From Udaeobacter sp025935755 (lineage in GTDB: Bacteria > Verrucomicrobiota > Verrucomicrobiia > Chthoniobacterales > UBA10450), in assembly GCA_036278715.1 (NCBI GenBank), contig DASUKN010000082.1, positions 1-64,000 of the forward strand: 64,000 nt of DNA. Reading direction: 5' to 3'. This document shows positions 24,545 through 32,928 of this stretch, in pieces (within the stretch, counting starts at the first letter, position 1; each line of letters begins with the position of its first letter). The translations under genes and the position numbers were made by a program. The notes beneath the pieces are model-generated. The model worked only from the letters and a program-made list of their open reading frames with translations. It did not search any database and was not told the DNA's origin.

Positions 24545-25891
24545 GTGCATTCGTTTGAGTACCGGGACGGACAGCTCTACTGCGAAGATGTCGATCTAAA
24601 ACGTGTTGCGGAGAAATTCGGGACGCCGACTTACGTTTACAGCGCCGAAACGATCGGGGATCACTACAAGCGACTCAACGCCGCGCTCGCGCCGCTGGAT
24701 CACCTAATTTGTTATGCTGTAAAAGCGAACTCGAATCGCGCCATCCTGAAGTTGCTCGTACGGGCGGGTGCAGGCTTCGATATTGTATCCGGTGGCGAAT
24801 TATTTCGTGTGCTCGCGGCGGGCGGCGATCCGGGCAGGTGCACATTCGCGGGGGTCGGCAAATCAGCTGACGAAATCGAATATGCACTCAAGCAAGGTGT
24901 TTATAGCTTCAACGTCGAAAGCGAATCGGAACTCGAGGCCATCGAGCGCATCGCCCGCTCTAGGAAAATGCGGGCGCCAATCGCGTTGCGCGTGAACCCT
25001 GATGTAGAGCCGCATACGCATCAGTACATCTCAACCGGGTCGAAGCAGAACAAGTTCGGCATCGCACTGAATCAAGTGGAAGCGGTGTATGAACGCGCGG
25101 CACGCATGAACAATCTCGAGATCGTCGGCGTGCAGATGCACATCGGTTCTCAAATCACAGCCGCCAACCCCTTCGCGAGCGCAATCGAAAAAATGCTACC
25201 ACTCGTGCGCGAGCTGAAATCGAAATTCCACATTCAGTTTGTGAGCATCGGCGGCGGCATGGGGATCATTTACCGGCGCGCGCTGGCAAGCGGATCAGGC
25301 AAATGGTGGCGGGACCACGCCAGCGAGCCGCGCGCGTTCAGTCTGCGCGATTACTCTGATGCCGTTGTGCCGCCGTTGCGCGAGTTGGGTATCCAGGTCC
25401 TTGTCGAGCCTGGCCGTTTCCTGGTAGGCAACGCCGGCGTTTTACTGACGCGCGCTCGTTACATCAAGCGCACCGTCAACAAAACGTTCGCGATCGTCGA
25501 CGCAGGGATGAACGATCTGATCCGGCCGGCGTTGTACCAGAGCTATCACGAAATCGTACCTTGTAGGGCGTCCGCCGCGGCGGACGCCGATGCGAGCACG
25601 AGCCCCATTAAGACAGAAAAAATCGACATCGTTGGCCCGGTATGCGAGTCCGGCGATTTTTTCGGCCTTGACCGGGAGATGCCCGAACTGCACGAAGACG
25701 ATTTGCTCGCCATCATGAGTGCTGGTGCGTACGGATTTGTGATGGCGTCGAACTACAATTCGCGTCCGCTCCCTGCAGAAGCACTGGTTCGCGGCGACAA
25801 GTTCGCGCTGATTCGGAAGCGACAAACATGGGAAGACCTCGTCCGCGGAGAGGTAGAGCCTGATTGGAGTGATGGAGTGGTTGGGTCATGA
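24545..25891 (+). CDS. lysA: Diaminopimelate decarboxylase
   Basis: A PLP enzyme that decarboxylates meso-diaminopimelate to L-lysine. The start GTG at 24545 (VHSFEYRDGQLYCEDVDL) fits the family; the frame upstream lies in repeats. Seen: PLP lysine in YAVKANSN (about residue 59), SGGEL, HIGSQI, GGGMGI, EPGRFLVG, and the substrate cysteine in CESGDFF. The 448 residues include about 18 foreign ones (RASAAADADASTSPIK, 25558-25615) from a perfect palindrome inserted in frame, placed between SYHEIVPC and EKIDIVGPVCESGD, a surface loop in family structures. Stands alone. Confidence 0.95.
   Translation: MHSFEYRDGQLYCEDVDLKRVAEKFGTPTYVYSAETIGDHYKRLNAALAPLDHLICYAVKANSNRAILKLLVRAGAGFDIVSGGELFRVLAAGGDPGRCTFAGVGKSADEIEYALKQGVYSFNVESESELEAIERIARSRKMRAPIALRVNPDVEPHTHQYISTGSKQNKFGIALNQVEAVYERAARMNNLEIVGVQMHIGSQITAANPFASAIEKMLPLVRELKSKFHIQFVSIGGGMGIIYRRALASGSGKWWRDHASEPRAFSLRDYSDAVVPPLRELGIQVLVEPGRFLVGNAGVLLTRARYIKRTVNKTFAIVDAGMNDLIRPALYQSYHEIVPCRASAAADADASTSPIKTEKIDIVGPVCESGDFFGLDREMPELHEDDLLAIMSAGAYGFVMASNYNSRPLPAEALVRGDKFALIRKRQTWEDLVRGEVEPDWSDGVVGS
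25563..25588. repeat. Perfect palindrome inside lysA
   Basis: GTAGGGCGTCCGCC and its inverse meet in a perfect 22-base palindrome at 25567-25588. A related copy (GGGCGTCTGTGTCAGACGCC) is inside ispG at 46330-46349. Translated in lysA as RASAAADADA. Confidence 0.85.
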
Positions 25892-26007
25892 GCGGAATCG
25901 GATATAATGTCGAGATTTTCCGCCAGCACTCCAGCACTCCCCTACTCCACCTGCCGCCACTTGCGGAATTTCGCGGTCCGCATAAATAGTCATCCTCGCC
26001 AGAAACG

Positions 26008-26706
26008 ATGAAACGTCTCTTACTCGTATGCTGTTTATCGATGATCGCGCTCAGTCTGCGCGCCGCGCCGCCTACCGGAGGTGAATACATTCTTCTGGTT
26101 GGCGGCCCTTCGATGTATCAATGGGAAAAATATAAAGCTGTCCCGCACGACCATTGGTGGGCCAACTTTGTGCGGGCCGCCCGTCTACGCACGGAGCAGA
26201 TACGCGAGCAGGCCGGCCCGGACGCAAAGATCACCTGGCTCATCTATAGACAGGGTTACGAGGATCGTGCGAAGCAGGAGCATCAGGATTTGATCAGCTT
26301 AATCAATACGGTTCGTGACAAATTTAATATCAATCTCATCTGGTTCGGTCCTGGGCACGAGGTCATCGATTACATCAATACCGGACAACCTCGGGATCAG
26401 GTGAAGATCGTGGATTTCGAATATTTCGGGCATTCGAATCGCGCCTGTTTCATGTTCGATTACAGCAACAACATCGACAGCGCATGTAAATCGTGGCTGC
26501 ACGAGAACGATCTGAAACAAATTAATCGCCGCGCCTTCGCGCGTGGGGCTTACGCGAAAAGCTGGGGCTGCCACACCGGCGAAAGCATGTCCAAGAAATG
26601 GTATGCAGCGACCGGGATCCATATGATCGGTGCCCTGGGCAAAACCCAGTTCATGATGGAAGAACTGCCGATCCTCTGTTCTGAGGACGGCCGATGGGTG
26701 AATTGA
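26008..26706 (+). CDS. Secreted protein with a His/Cys pair, possible caspase-like fold
   Basis: A 232-residue exported protein (signal peptide about residues 1-19, ending LRAAPP). I do not recognise the family. Two segments stand out: FEYFGHSNRACFMFDYS with a conserved-looking GHSN histidine, and SWGCHTGESMSKKW with a Gly-Cys. This order, a strand ending in His-(Ser/Gly) and a later strand ending in Cys, resembles clan CD (caspase/gingipain-like) peptidases. The start, EYILLVGGPSMYQWEKYKAVPHDHWW, looks like a first strand and helix. Peptidase activity is a guess from two motifs. It stands alone after lysA. Confidence 0.65.
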   Translation: MKRLLLVCCLSMIALSLRAAPPTGGEYILLVGGPSMYQWEKYKAVPHDHWWANFVRAARLRTEQIREQAGPDAKITWLIYRQGYEDRAKQEHQDLISLINTVRDKFNINLIWFGPGHEVIDYINTGQPRDQVKIVDFEYFGHSNRACFMFDYSNNIDSACKSWLHENDLKQINRRAFARGAYAKSWGCHTGESMSKKWYAATGIHMIGALGKTQFMMEELPILCSEDGRWVN

Positions 26707-26928
26707 TTTGCCATCGCCGCTTCGGAATTGATTGTCGTTGATACCATTTCAGGCCGGTGCTTTGCCTGACAAGACGCACCCGTCGTCTTTAACGGCTTCC
26801 GTCTTTCCAAAGATCGACAACAAGTCAGTCCGCATCCGGCGATATTTGAGATCGACATTCGCGGACGGGCTTGCCATGACAGTACGTGGGTTCCAGCGGC
26901 GTCACAGAAACCTCATTAAAAAGAACTT

Positions 26929-27369
26929 ATGAATTGGAAAAAATTCTTCTTCGCATTCATCGCGGCGTTTGTTGCTTTGTTCGCATTCGATTTTCTTTGG
27001 TATGCGACGCTAATGCACGACGTCCATAGGGAAGTACCCACCTTGTTGCGACCGGAAGCGGATCTTGGGCATTACTTCGGGTGGCTTGTTCTCGGCCACA
27101 TTGTCATGGCGTTCTTTTTCACCTTGCTATGCGCTCGTTACATCCCGGGCGGAGGCGCGGGCGCCGGAGCGATGCTGGGCATTCTCGTGGGATTAGTGTA
27201 CGCGGGGCCACATTTGATCTCGTTCGCAGTGCAACCACTAACGTTCAAAATCCTGTCCGGCTGGATCGCAGGCGCAGTGATCCAATTCGCGATCGCGGGC
27301 GCCGTTATCGGCGCGATCTACAAACCGGCGACCGAACACATCATGTACGTGAAGGAGCGGTTGCGCTAA
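26929..27369 (+). CDS. Four-helix membrane protein of unknown function
   Basis: A 146-residue inner-membrane protein with four predicted helices (about residues 7-28, 48-68, 77-100, 108-130). FAFDFLWYATLM in helix 1 and the Gly-rich helix 3 resemble DUF1761-like small membrane proteins, but the match is weak and made by eye. The start has a GAACTT-type upstream sequence only. No partner gene is obvious: the secreted His/Cys protein lies 222 bases upstream, and the agmatine deiminase follows after repeats. Confidence 0.7.
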   Translation: MNWKKFFFAFIAAFVALFAFDFLWYATLMHDVHREVPTLLRPEADLGHYFGWLVLGHIVMAFFFTLLCARYIPGGGAGAGAMLGILVGLVYAGPHLISFAVQPLTFKILSGWIAGAVIQFAIAGAVIGAIYKPATEHIMYVKERLR

Positions 27370-27396
27370 AATCCGGGCCCGCGCCAACGATCCCCA

Positions 27397-27592
27397 CGTT
27401 CCGGGGAGCGTGAGCACCTCGCTCGCTCCTTTCGGTGCCCCGCCGAAACTTTCCGCCGACATCCCCGGTGTTCTGCACCTGACCAGAGAAGTTCGCGATG
27501 GCGAGGCGCCATCGCCAGCGAGCGAGGCGCTCGCGTTCCCCGAAGATGTCATTTCGCCGGTGGACGTTGAGCGTTGAGCGTTGGACGTTGGG
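27397..27592. repeat. Repeat cluster before agmatine deiminase
   Basis: Contains TTCCGGGGAGCGTGAGC... (copy of 23434), then GCGATGGCGAGGCGCCATCGC (a hairpin), then GAGCGAGGCGCTCGC (a second hairpin), and finally the GGACGTTGAGCGTTG run at 27560-27592 that ends four bases before the gene start. Confidence 0.75.
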
Positions 27593-27596
27593 GCCG

Positions 27597-28676
27597 ATGA
27601 AGACAGATCCAGAAACGCCAGCCGCGCTGGGTTATCGCATGCCGGCGGAATGGGAACCGCACGCGGCCACATGGCTCTCGTGGCCGCGACGCCAGGGTAT
27701 TAGTTTCCCCGAGTCATTTGATCGCGTTCTGCCGGCCTTGCGCGCCATGGTCGAAGCTTTGATCGAATCTGAGCAGGTTTGCATCAACGTTTCCAATCGC
27801 GCGCATGAAGCTGAAGCGCGGTCGGTTTTAAGCGGACTACCCATGGAACGTGCCGGCGATGCCAGGCATAGGGTTGCAGGCGCGCGGATCACGTTTTATG
27901 ACGTTCCGACAAACGAGCCATGGTGCCGCGACCACGGCCCGATTTTTGTCACACGCGATCGCGAGCCGAGACTTGCCGTCGTGGACTGGGATTACAACGC
28001 CTGGGGAAATAAATATCCGCCATTTGATTTGGATGAAGTCGTACCGACACGCCTGGCTGAAATCCTGCAACTGCCGGTTTTCTATCCGCGCATGATCCTC
28101 GAAGGCGGTTCGATCGACGTGAATGGAAGCGGCGTGCTACTTACCAGCGAGTCCTGCCTGCTGAACAAAAATCGGAATCCCGATCTTTCCCGCGATGAAA
28201 TCGAACAACGCCTGCGTGATTTTCTCGGGGTCAGCGAGATTCTGTGGTTAGGCGACGGCATCGCAGGCGACGATACCGACGGGCATATCGATGATCTCAC
28301 GCGGTTTGTTTCGGAGCGAACCGTCGTAACGGTCGTTGAAGAGAATCGTGCCGATGAAAATTACAAGCCGCTGCAGCAAAATCTCGCGCTGCTCCGCGAG
28401 ATGAAGATCGGTGGCCGTAAACTCGACATCCTCACACTTCCCATGCCGAAGAAGATGGTGCGTGAAGGACTGCGACTGCCTGCCAGCTACGCGAATTTTT
28501 ATATCGCCAATACACGCGTGCTGGTGCCCACATTTGCCGATCCGAACGATGAAATTGCGTTATCCATTTTGCACGACTGTTTTCCGGACCGTCGCGTGAT
28601 CGGTATCGATTGCCGCGAATTGATTTGGGGGCTGGGCACGTTTCATTGCCTGACGCAGCAACAACCGGCTGTGTAA
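27597..28676 (+). CDS. aguA: Agmatine deiminase
   Basis: Converts agmatine to N-carbamoylputrescine and ammonia in polyamine synthesis. Start ATG at 27597 (MKTDPETPAALGYRMPAEWE). Seen: WLSWPR, the substrate motif NEPWCRDHGPIF (about residues 99-110), EGGSID, the catalytic His region DDTDGHIDDLTRF, and the catalytic Cys near the end in GTFHCLTQQQPA. The 359 residues are normal. No N-carbamoylputrescine amidohydrolase gene (aguB) is in the window. The decayed MFS/spermidine-synthase-like gene at 15787 is another polyamine-type gene, but it is 10 kb away. Confidence 0.95.
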   Translation: MKTDPETPAALGYRMPAEWEPHAATWLSWPRRQGISFPESFDRVLPALRAMVEALIESEQVCINVSNRAHEAEARSVLSGLPMERAGDARHRVAGARITFYDVPTNEPWCRDHGPIFVTRDREPRLAVVDWDYNAWGNKYPPFDLDEVVPTRLAEILQLPVFYPRMILEGGSIDVNGSGVLLTSESCLLNKNRNPDLSRDEIEQRLRDFLGVSEILWLGDGIAGDDTDGHIDDLTRFVSERTVVTVVEENRADENYKPLQQNLALLREMKIGGRKLDILTLPMPKKMVREGLRLPASYANFYIANTRVLVPTFADPNDEIALSILHDCFPDRRVIGIDCRELIWGLGTFHCLTQQQPAV

Positions 28677-28678
28677 GC

Positions 28679-28811
28679 TCGTCATCCCGAGCGAAGCGAA
28701 GCGGAGTCGAGGGAACCCGTTGCAAATCCTGGAGTCGTGCAGCGGGATTGAAAACCTGGCCTCGCGGACTTCGTCCACTGCGTTGCAGCCTCGACTTCGC
28801 TCGGAATGACA
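28679..28811. repeat. Intergenic repeat, GTCATTCCGAGCGAA family (full-length)
   Basis: Begins CGTCATCCCGAGCGAAGC and ends CTTCGCTCGGAATGACAC, a clear inverted-end element of about 133 bases between two convergent genes. It abuts the stop codon of the HMA protein. A good reference copy for the coding insertions. Confidence 0.88.
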
Positions 28812-28813
28812 CC

Positions 28814-29104
28814 TCAATCCGCGATTGGCGCCGGCTTATAGCCGCTCTTTAAAATTGCGTCGTGCAGATCGGGTGCGTGGGTTTTCCGCGGATCAAATCT
28901 GACGATGACGCGCTCGTCCGGGAGATCGACTTTGACGTCCTGCACCCCCGGGATGTTCGTCAAAACTGGCAGTAGTTTGCGGACACACTCATCGCAATCT
29001 TCACCTTCCGTAGCGATCTCGATCGTTTCCAAGATCGGATGGTCAGGCCGCTCGGTGGTAAACGGGTCCGCCGGATCAGGATCAGTCGGTCGTGCAGGGT
29101 CCAT
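28814..29104 (-). CDS. Heavy-metal-associated (HMA) domain protein
   Basis: A 96-residue protein with one ferredoxin-like HMA domain (about residues 24-96). The metal motif is the unusual GEDCDECVRKLL, with CxxC as CDEC in place of the usual M-x-C-x-x-C. The strand-helix pattern (IPGVQDVKVDLPDERVIVRFDP, then DLHDAILKSGYKP) is classical. The acidic, proline-rich N-terminus is probably a flexible tail. The start ATG at 29104 is preferred to the upstream TTG. Likely role: copper or other soft-metal binding or delivery; no transporter is adjacent. Confidence 0.78.
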   Translation of the reverse strand: MDPARPTDPDPADPFTTERPDHPILETIEIATEGEDCDECVRKLLPVLTNIPGVQDVKVDLPDERVIVRFDPRKTHAPDLHDAILKSGYKPAPIAD

Positions 29105-29165
29105 CGCGTTTCTTTTTCTTATGTAACGTGTCAACTCCGGTCAATGGTTGCCTACACGCGCGTTC

Positions 29166-29309
29166 CTATTAACACCTGGCTTCAGCCAGGTGCTATTCGT
29201 GTAGTCCGCACGCCCGCCGTTTCAACGGCTTGGAACGCCAGCACAGGAAGAAAAGCCGTTAAAACGGCTCAGTTGTTCTGATTTGATAAGCACCGGGCTA
29301 AAGCCCGGT
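29166..29309. repeat. Group of short hairpins between the HMA gene and the esterase
   Basis: Four hairpins: CACCTGGCT-TC-AGCCAGGTG, CCGTTTCAACGG, GCCGTTAAAACGGC and CACCGGGCT-AA-AGCCCGGTG. The last ends at the esterase stop codon and could end transcription of that minus-strand gene, although no T run is seen. Confidence 0.75.
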
Positions 29310-29310
29310 G

Positions 29311-29961
29311 TTACTGAGACCTAAGCGCTTGTTTCGCGACTTGGCGCGCCACGGGTTCGAGCACGCGCCAAACGTTTTCGGCAAGGATTCTTTGGCCCGC
29401 TGCATTCGGATGAATACCGTCGGGCCCAATCAAAGATGGATCGCCGGCCACACCTTGGAGTAGATACGGCACCAAGGCGGCTCCATTTTTTGCCGCCAAA
29501 TCAATAAACATTTGGCCAAATCCGGAAACATAATCGTCGCCGGTGTAACCGGGAAGTTGCATTCCTGCGATCACCACCCGCGCATTCGGGTTTTTCGTCT
29601 TCACTTTGTCAATAATGTCCTGGAGATTCCTTTCGATTTGCTCGACCGGCACGCCGCGAAAGGCATCATTGATCCCCAGTTCCAGAATCAGGATATCAAT
29701 TTTGTGCTTCAGATGCGGGGGCAGGCGTTCGAGGCCGCCATCAGTCGTCCCGCCCGAGGCGCTTGCGTTGGTCACCAGGAAATTCAGGCCTGCGGCGCGC
29801 AGCTTTTTTGCCAGCAAAGCTGGATACGCTTCGCTCCGTTTGAGCATGAACCCGTCTGACAAACTGTCGCCGAAGACCAGGATGGCCTTCGGTTCGGCAG
29901 CAGCGGCGTGTTGTCCAGAGACGATCGACACGATCAATAGGAGTGTCAGAACGCATTTCAT
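29311..29961 (-). CDS. tesA: SGNH-type esterase/lysophospholipase (TesA-like)
   Basis: A periplasmic SGNH hydrolase acting on acyl esters. Seen: signal peptide (residues 1-22), block I GDSLSDGF with the nucleophile Ser, block II Gly in ASASGGTTDGG, block III Asn in LELGINDAFRG, and block V DGIHPN with the catalytic Asp and His. The 216 residues fit arylesterase/TesA. It is divergent from gapA, with a repeat hairpin between the two. The natural substrate is unknown, so the symbol is by similarity. Confidence 0.88.
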   Translation of the reverse strand: MKCVLTLLLIVSIVSGQHAAAAEPKAILVFGDSLSDGFMLKRSEAYPALLAKKLRAAGLNFLVTNASASGGTTDGGLERLPPHLKHKIDILILELGINDAFRGVPVEQIERNLQDIIDKVKTKNPNARVVIAGMQLPGYTGDDYVSGFGQMFIDLAAKNGAALVPYLLQGVAGDPSLIGPDGIHPNAAGQRILAENVWRVLEPVARQVAKQALRSQ

Positions 29962-29967
29962 TCAGAA

Positions 29968-30064
29968 AACGTCGAACGTCCAACTCCCAACGTCCAACTC
30001 CGAAAGCATCGCGCTCGATGATCATGAATTTGACGTTGGGCGTTGAGCATTGAGTGTTGAGCGT
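29968..30064. repeat. Inverted repeat of GTTGGACG units, no ORF inside
   Basis: The left arm (29968-30001, units of CGTCCAACTCC) and the right arm (30032-30064, GACGTTGGGCGTTGAGC...) are imperfect inverted copies around a 30-base loop. Each arm is itself periodic. The pair lies between esterase and gapA. In build it resembles the arms of the three ORF-carrying cassettes described below. Confidence 0.7.
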
Positions 30065-30110
30065 TTTTCGGTTTAACGGTTCAACAGTTAACTTTTTACG
30101 ATCAACTCCT

Positions 30111-31109
30111 ATGGCTAACTTTGCTATCAATGGTTTCGGGCGCATCGGACGCAATGTCCTTCGTGCCATGTCACAAAAACAAGTAGAGCGCGTTGTAGCG
30201 GTGAACGATCTCACCGACACGCATACACTCGCGCATCTGCTCAAGTGGGATTCGGTACACGGAAAATTCGACGGAGAGATTGGCTACGATGACGAAAATA
30301 TTATCGTGCGCGGTCACAAGATCAGGGTTTTGAAGGATCGCGATCCAGCGAACCTGCCGTGGGCAAAATTGGATGTAGCTGTGGTACTTGAATCGACTGG
30401 TTTATTTACCAGCCGAGAGAAGGCGGAGTTGCATCTAAAAGCCGGAGCCAAACGCGTGCTGATCAGCGCGCCCGCAAAAAATCCGGATGTCACGATTTGC
30501 ATCGGAGTGAATGACAACGCTTACGATCCGAAAAAGGACAAAATCGTCTCCAACGCCAGTTGCACCACGAATTGCCTGGCGCCCATGGCGAAAGTGTTGA
30601 ATGACAAATTCACAATCGCCCACGGATTCATGAGCACGATCCACAGTTACACCAACGACCAACGGATTCTCGACTTCCCCCATAGCGATTTACGACGAGC
30701 GCGCGCCGCAGCGATCAATATTATCCCCTCCACCACCGGCGCAGCCAAGGCGATCGGCGAAGTCATTCCCGCGCTCAAGGGGAAACTAAATGGCGGCGCG
30801 TTCCGCGTCCCTACACCGGACGGTTCGGTAACGGATTTCACCGCCGTGCTGGAAAAAGATGCCACCGTGGACGCGGTGAATGCCGCGTTCAAGGAAGCAG
30901 CATCGGATAAAAGTTACAAAGGCGTGCTCGAATTCACTGACGAACCGCTCGTTTCCGAAGACATCGTTGGAAATCCGCACTCCTGCATCTTCGATAGCAA
31001 GCTGACGCTGATGCTGGGCAATCGCTTTGTGAAAGTGGTCGGCTGGTATGACAACGAGTGGGGCTACAGTAATCGCTGCGTGGAGTTGATGGAGATGCTG
31101 GGGGAATAA
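30111..31109 (+). CDS. gapA: Glyceraldehyde-3-phosphate dehydrogenase
   Basis: Glycolytic enzyme making 1,3-bisphosphoglycerate. Start ATG at 30111 (MANFAINGFGRIGRN), the standard family start. Seen: NAD fold NGFGRIGRNVLR, the active site SNASCTTNCLAP (Cys about 150), the catalytic His in STIHSYTND, and WYDNEWGYS at the end. The 332 residues are normal. It heads the gapA-pgk-tpiA set, interrupted between gapA and pgk by a small orphan gene in an inverted-repeat cassette. Confidence 0.98.
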   Translation: MANFAINGFGRIGRNVLRAMSQKQVERVVAVNDLTDTHTLAHLLKWDSVHGKFDGEIGYDDENIIVRGHKIRVLKDRDPANLPWAKLDVAVVLESTGLFTSREKAELHLKAGAKRVLISAPAKNPDVTICIGVNDNAYDPKKDKIVSNASCTTNCLAPMAKVLNDKFTIAHGFMSTIHSYTNDQRILDFPHSDLRRARAAAINIIPSTTGAAKAIGEVIPALKGKLNGGAFRVPTPDGSVTDFTAVLEKDATVDAVNAAFKEAASDKSYKGVLEFTDEPLVSEDIVGNPHSCIFDSKLTLMLGNRFVKVVGWYDNEWGYSNRCVELMEMLGE

Positions 31110-31118
31110 TCAATCTAG

Positions 31119-31578
31119 CTCATGCTCTTGCTCCTGCTCATGATCGAATATGAAAACCTACTTCGACCACGAAAAACTGGACGTTTATCGGGAAGCGATT
31201 GCCTTCTGTGGTTGGGTCGGAGAACTGCTGGCAGAAATCGGGACTAAGGCAGCTGGCAAAGATCAACTCGATCGCGCTTCGACCAGTCTTCCTCTAAACA
31301 TTGCAGAAGGAAATGGCAAGTTCTCTACAGTTGATCGCGCTTCTTTTCTGGAAATTGCTCGCGGTTCAGCGCTGGAGTGCGCTGCGTGTCTCGATGTGCT
31401 TGAGGTGCGAAAGCTTGTTGCTGCTGAACGTATCGTCCCTGCCAAGGAAAAGCTCGTCCGAATCGTCAACATGCTGATGGGAATGCTGAAGAGGTTTTCT
31501 GGACGAGCGAAGTTCTTGCGTGAAGACAAGGGACTTTATGCGATTGAGCATGAGCAGGAGTATGAGTAAGAGCAGGAG
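31119..31578 (+). mobile_element. Inverted-repeat cassette 1, carrying a four-helix-bundle gene
   Basis: The left arm (31119-31147, CTCATGCTCTTGCTCC...) and the right arm (about 31547-31578, CATGAGCAGGAG...AAGAGCAGGAG) are inverted copies, with a 12-base perfect core and an extra six bases in the right arm. The left arm starts 9 bases after the gapA stop; the right arm ends about 7 bases before the pgk start. The right arm overlaps the last codons of the enclosed gene (EHEQEYE). No target duplication is obvious. Confidence 0.72.
31150..31569 (+). CDS. Four-helix-bundle protein (23S rRNA IVS-protein family)
   Basis: A 139-residue protein of the four-helix-bundle family (TIGR02436), first known from ORFs in intervening sequences of 23S rRNA genes. 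Seen: YFDHEKLDVYREAIAF at the start and the family signature LDRASTSLPLNIAEGNGK, then AARGSALECAACLD-like sequence (IARGSALECAACLDV). The biochemical role is not known for the family. Here it sits inside an inverted-repeat cassette between gapA and pgk. The C-terminal residues HEQEYE are encoded by the right arm. The gene is intact. Confidence 0.9.
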   Translation: MKTYFDHEKLDVYREAIAFCGWVGELLAEIGTKAAGKDQLDRASTSLPLNIAEGNGKFSTVDRASFLEIARGSALECAACLDVLEVRKLVAAERIVPAKEKLVRIVNMLMGMLKRFSGRAKFLREDKGLYAIEHEQEYE

Positions 31579-31585
31579 TAAATAA

Positions 31586-32797
31586 ATGCCAAAACTCACT
31601 CTCCGTGATCTCGACGTGCGCGGGAAACGCGTGCTGGTGCGCGTCGATTTTAATGTGCCGACGGAAATTCGCGGCGGCAAAGTTCGCGTGACGGATGACA
31701 CGCGAATTCGCGAAAGCTTGCCGACAATCAATTACCTCCGCGACCATGGCGCGAAAATCATTTTGATGTCTCACTTCGGCCGGCCCAAAGGAAAACCAAC
31801 AGACAAATATTCGCTTCGCCCGATCGGCGAATATTTGCATTCCCTGATTCATCAACCCGTGATCTTTAGTCACGAAACCATTGGTGATGTGCCCAGGAAA
31901 ATCGTCGAACATATGGGGAACGGCGATGTCGCGCTGCTCGAGAATGTCCGGTTCCAACCGGGTGAAGAAGCAAATGATCCAGACTTCGCCACGGCGCTGG
32001 CAGAGTTGGGGGATTTTTATGTGAATGATGCTTTTGGCACCGCACACAGGGCGCACGCCTCAACAGCAGGCGTCACAAAGTTCGTGTCGAAATCAGTGAT
32101 GGGTCTTTTGATGGAAAAAGAACTCAGGCATTTGCGCGACGAACTTCAGGATCCGGCCAGGCCGTTCGTGGTTATCCTGGGCGGCGCAAAGGTGTCGGAT
32201 AAAATCGGTGTTCTGAAAGCGTTGATGGAAAAGGCGAACACCATTCTCATAGGCGGCGCGATGGCGAACACGTTTTTGAAAGCAGAAGGAATTCCAGTCG
32301 GCGCCAGCCGTGTTGAATCTGATAAGGTCGATCTCGCGCGCGAGCTCCTGGAGTTGGCGAAACAACGTGGCGTGACATTCCTCGTTCCGGTTGATGTGGT
32401 CGAGGCGGATGAAATTCTTCCCGGCGCGAACATGCGAAACACCAGCCGTCTTTCACCCCAACATGGAATCGCGGACGGATGGCAGGCAGTGGATATCGGC
32501 GCAGCAACGATTGCGCTTTATCAGGAGGAAATTGCCAAGGGAGAAACGATCCTGTGGAATGGACCCATGGGCGTCTTCGAAATTCCGGAATTCGGTGACG
32601 GCACAATTGCGATCGCAGAAGCCATGGCGCAATCGGGTGCGAAGACCATTATTGGCGGTGGCGACTCGGTCACGGCTGTCAAACAGGCCGGGCTCGCCGG
32701 GAAGATGACGTTCATTTCCACCGGCGGCGGCGCGACGCTGGAATTGCTGGAAGGTAAAGAGCTTCCTGGAGTAGCAGCGCTAACGGACAAACAGTAA
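31586..32797 (+). CDS. pgk: Phosphoglycerate kinase
   Basis: Makes ATP and 3-phosphoglycerate from 1,3-bisphosphoglycerate. Seen: RVLVRVDFNVP at the N-terminus, MSHFGRPKGKP (substrate), LLENVRFQPGEE, NDAFGTAHRAHAS, the nucleotide site VVILGGAKVSDKI, and GGGDSVTAV with the glycine-rich phosphate loop near the end. The 403 residues are normal. It follows cassette 1 and precedes tpiA, with a GTCATTCCGAGC-family repeat between the two. Confidence 0.98.
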   Translation: MPKLTLRDLDVRGKRVLVRVDFNVPTEIRGGKVRVTDDTRIRESLPTINYLRDHGAKIILMSHFGRPKGKPTDKYSLRPIGEYLHSLIHQPVIFSHETIGDVPRKIVEHMGNGDVALLENVRFQPGEEANDPDFATALAELGDFYVNDAFGTAHRAHASTAGVTKFVSKSVMGLLMEKELRHLRDELQDPARPFVVILGGAKVSDKIGVLKALMEKANTILIGGAMANTFLKAEGIPVGASRVESDKVDLARELLELAKQRGVTFLVPVDVVEADEILPGANMRNTSRLSPQHGIADGWQAVDIGAATIALYQEEIAKGETILWNGPMGVFEIPEFGDGTIAIAEAMAQSGAKTIIGGGDSVTAVKQAGLAGKMTFISTGGGATLELLEGKELPGVAALTDKQ

Positions 32798-32823
32798 TGG
32801 GCAAGAAAATCATCGCCACACTC

Positions 32824-32912
32824 CTTGTCGTCCCGAGGGTAACGAGGGATCTCGCAAGTCATGAGAATTGCCATGCCATCGATGAATTGGGAGCTTCCTC
32901 GCTTCGCTCGGA
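32824..32912. repeat. Intergenic repeat between pgk and tpiA
   Basis: Begins TTGTCGTCCCGAGGGTAACG and ends CGCTTCGCTCGGAATGAC. A member of the GTCATTCCGAGC family inside the glycolytic operon; the tpiA start follows about 16 bases later. Confidence 0.82.
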
Positions 32913-32928
32913 ATGACAACTGAACGAC

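Noticed and set aside
26550..26858. 102-codon minus-strand frame with several cysteines
   Set aside because: Mostly antisense to the secreted His/Cys protein, with no ribosome site.
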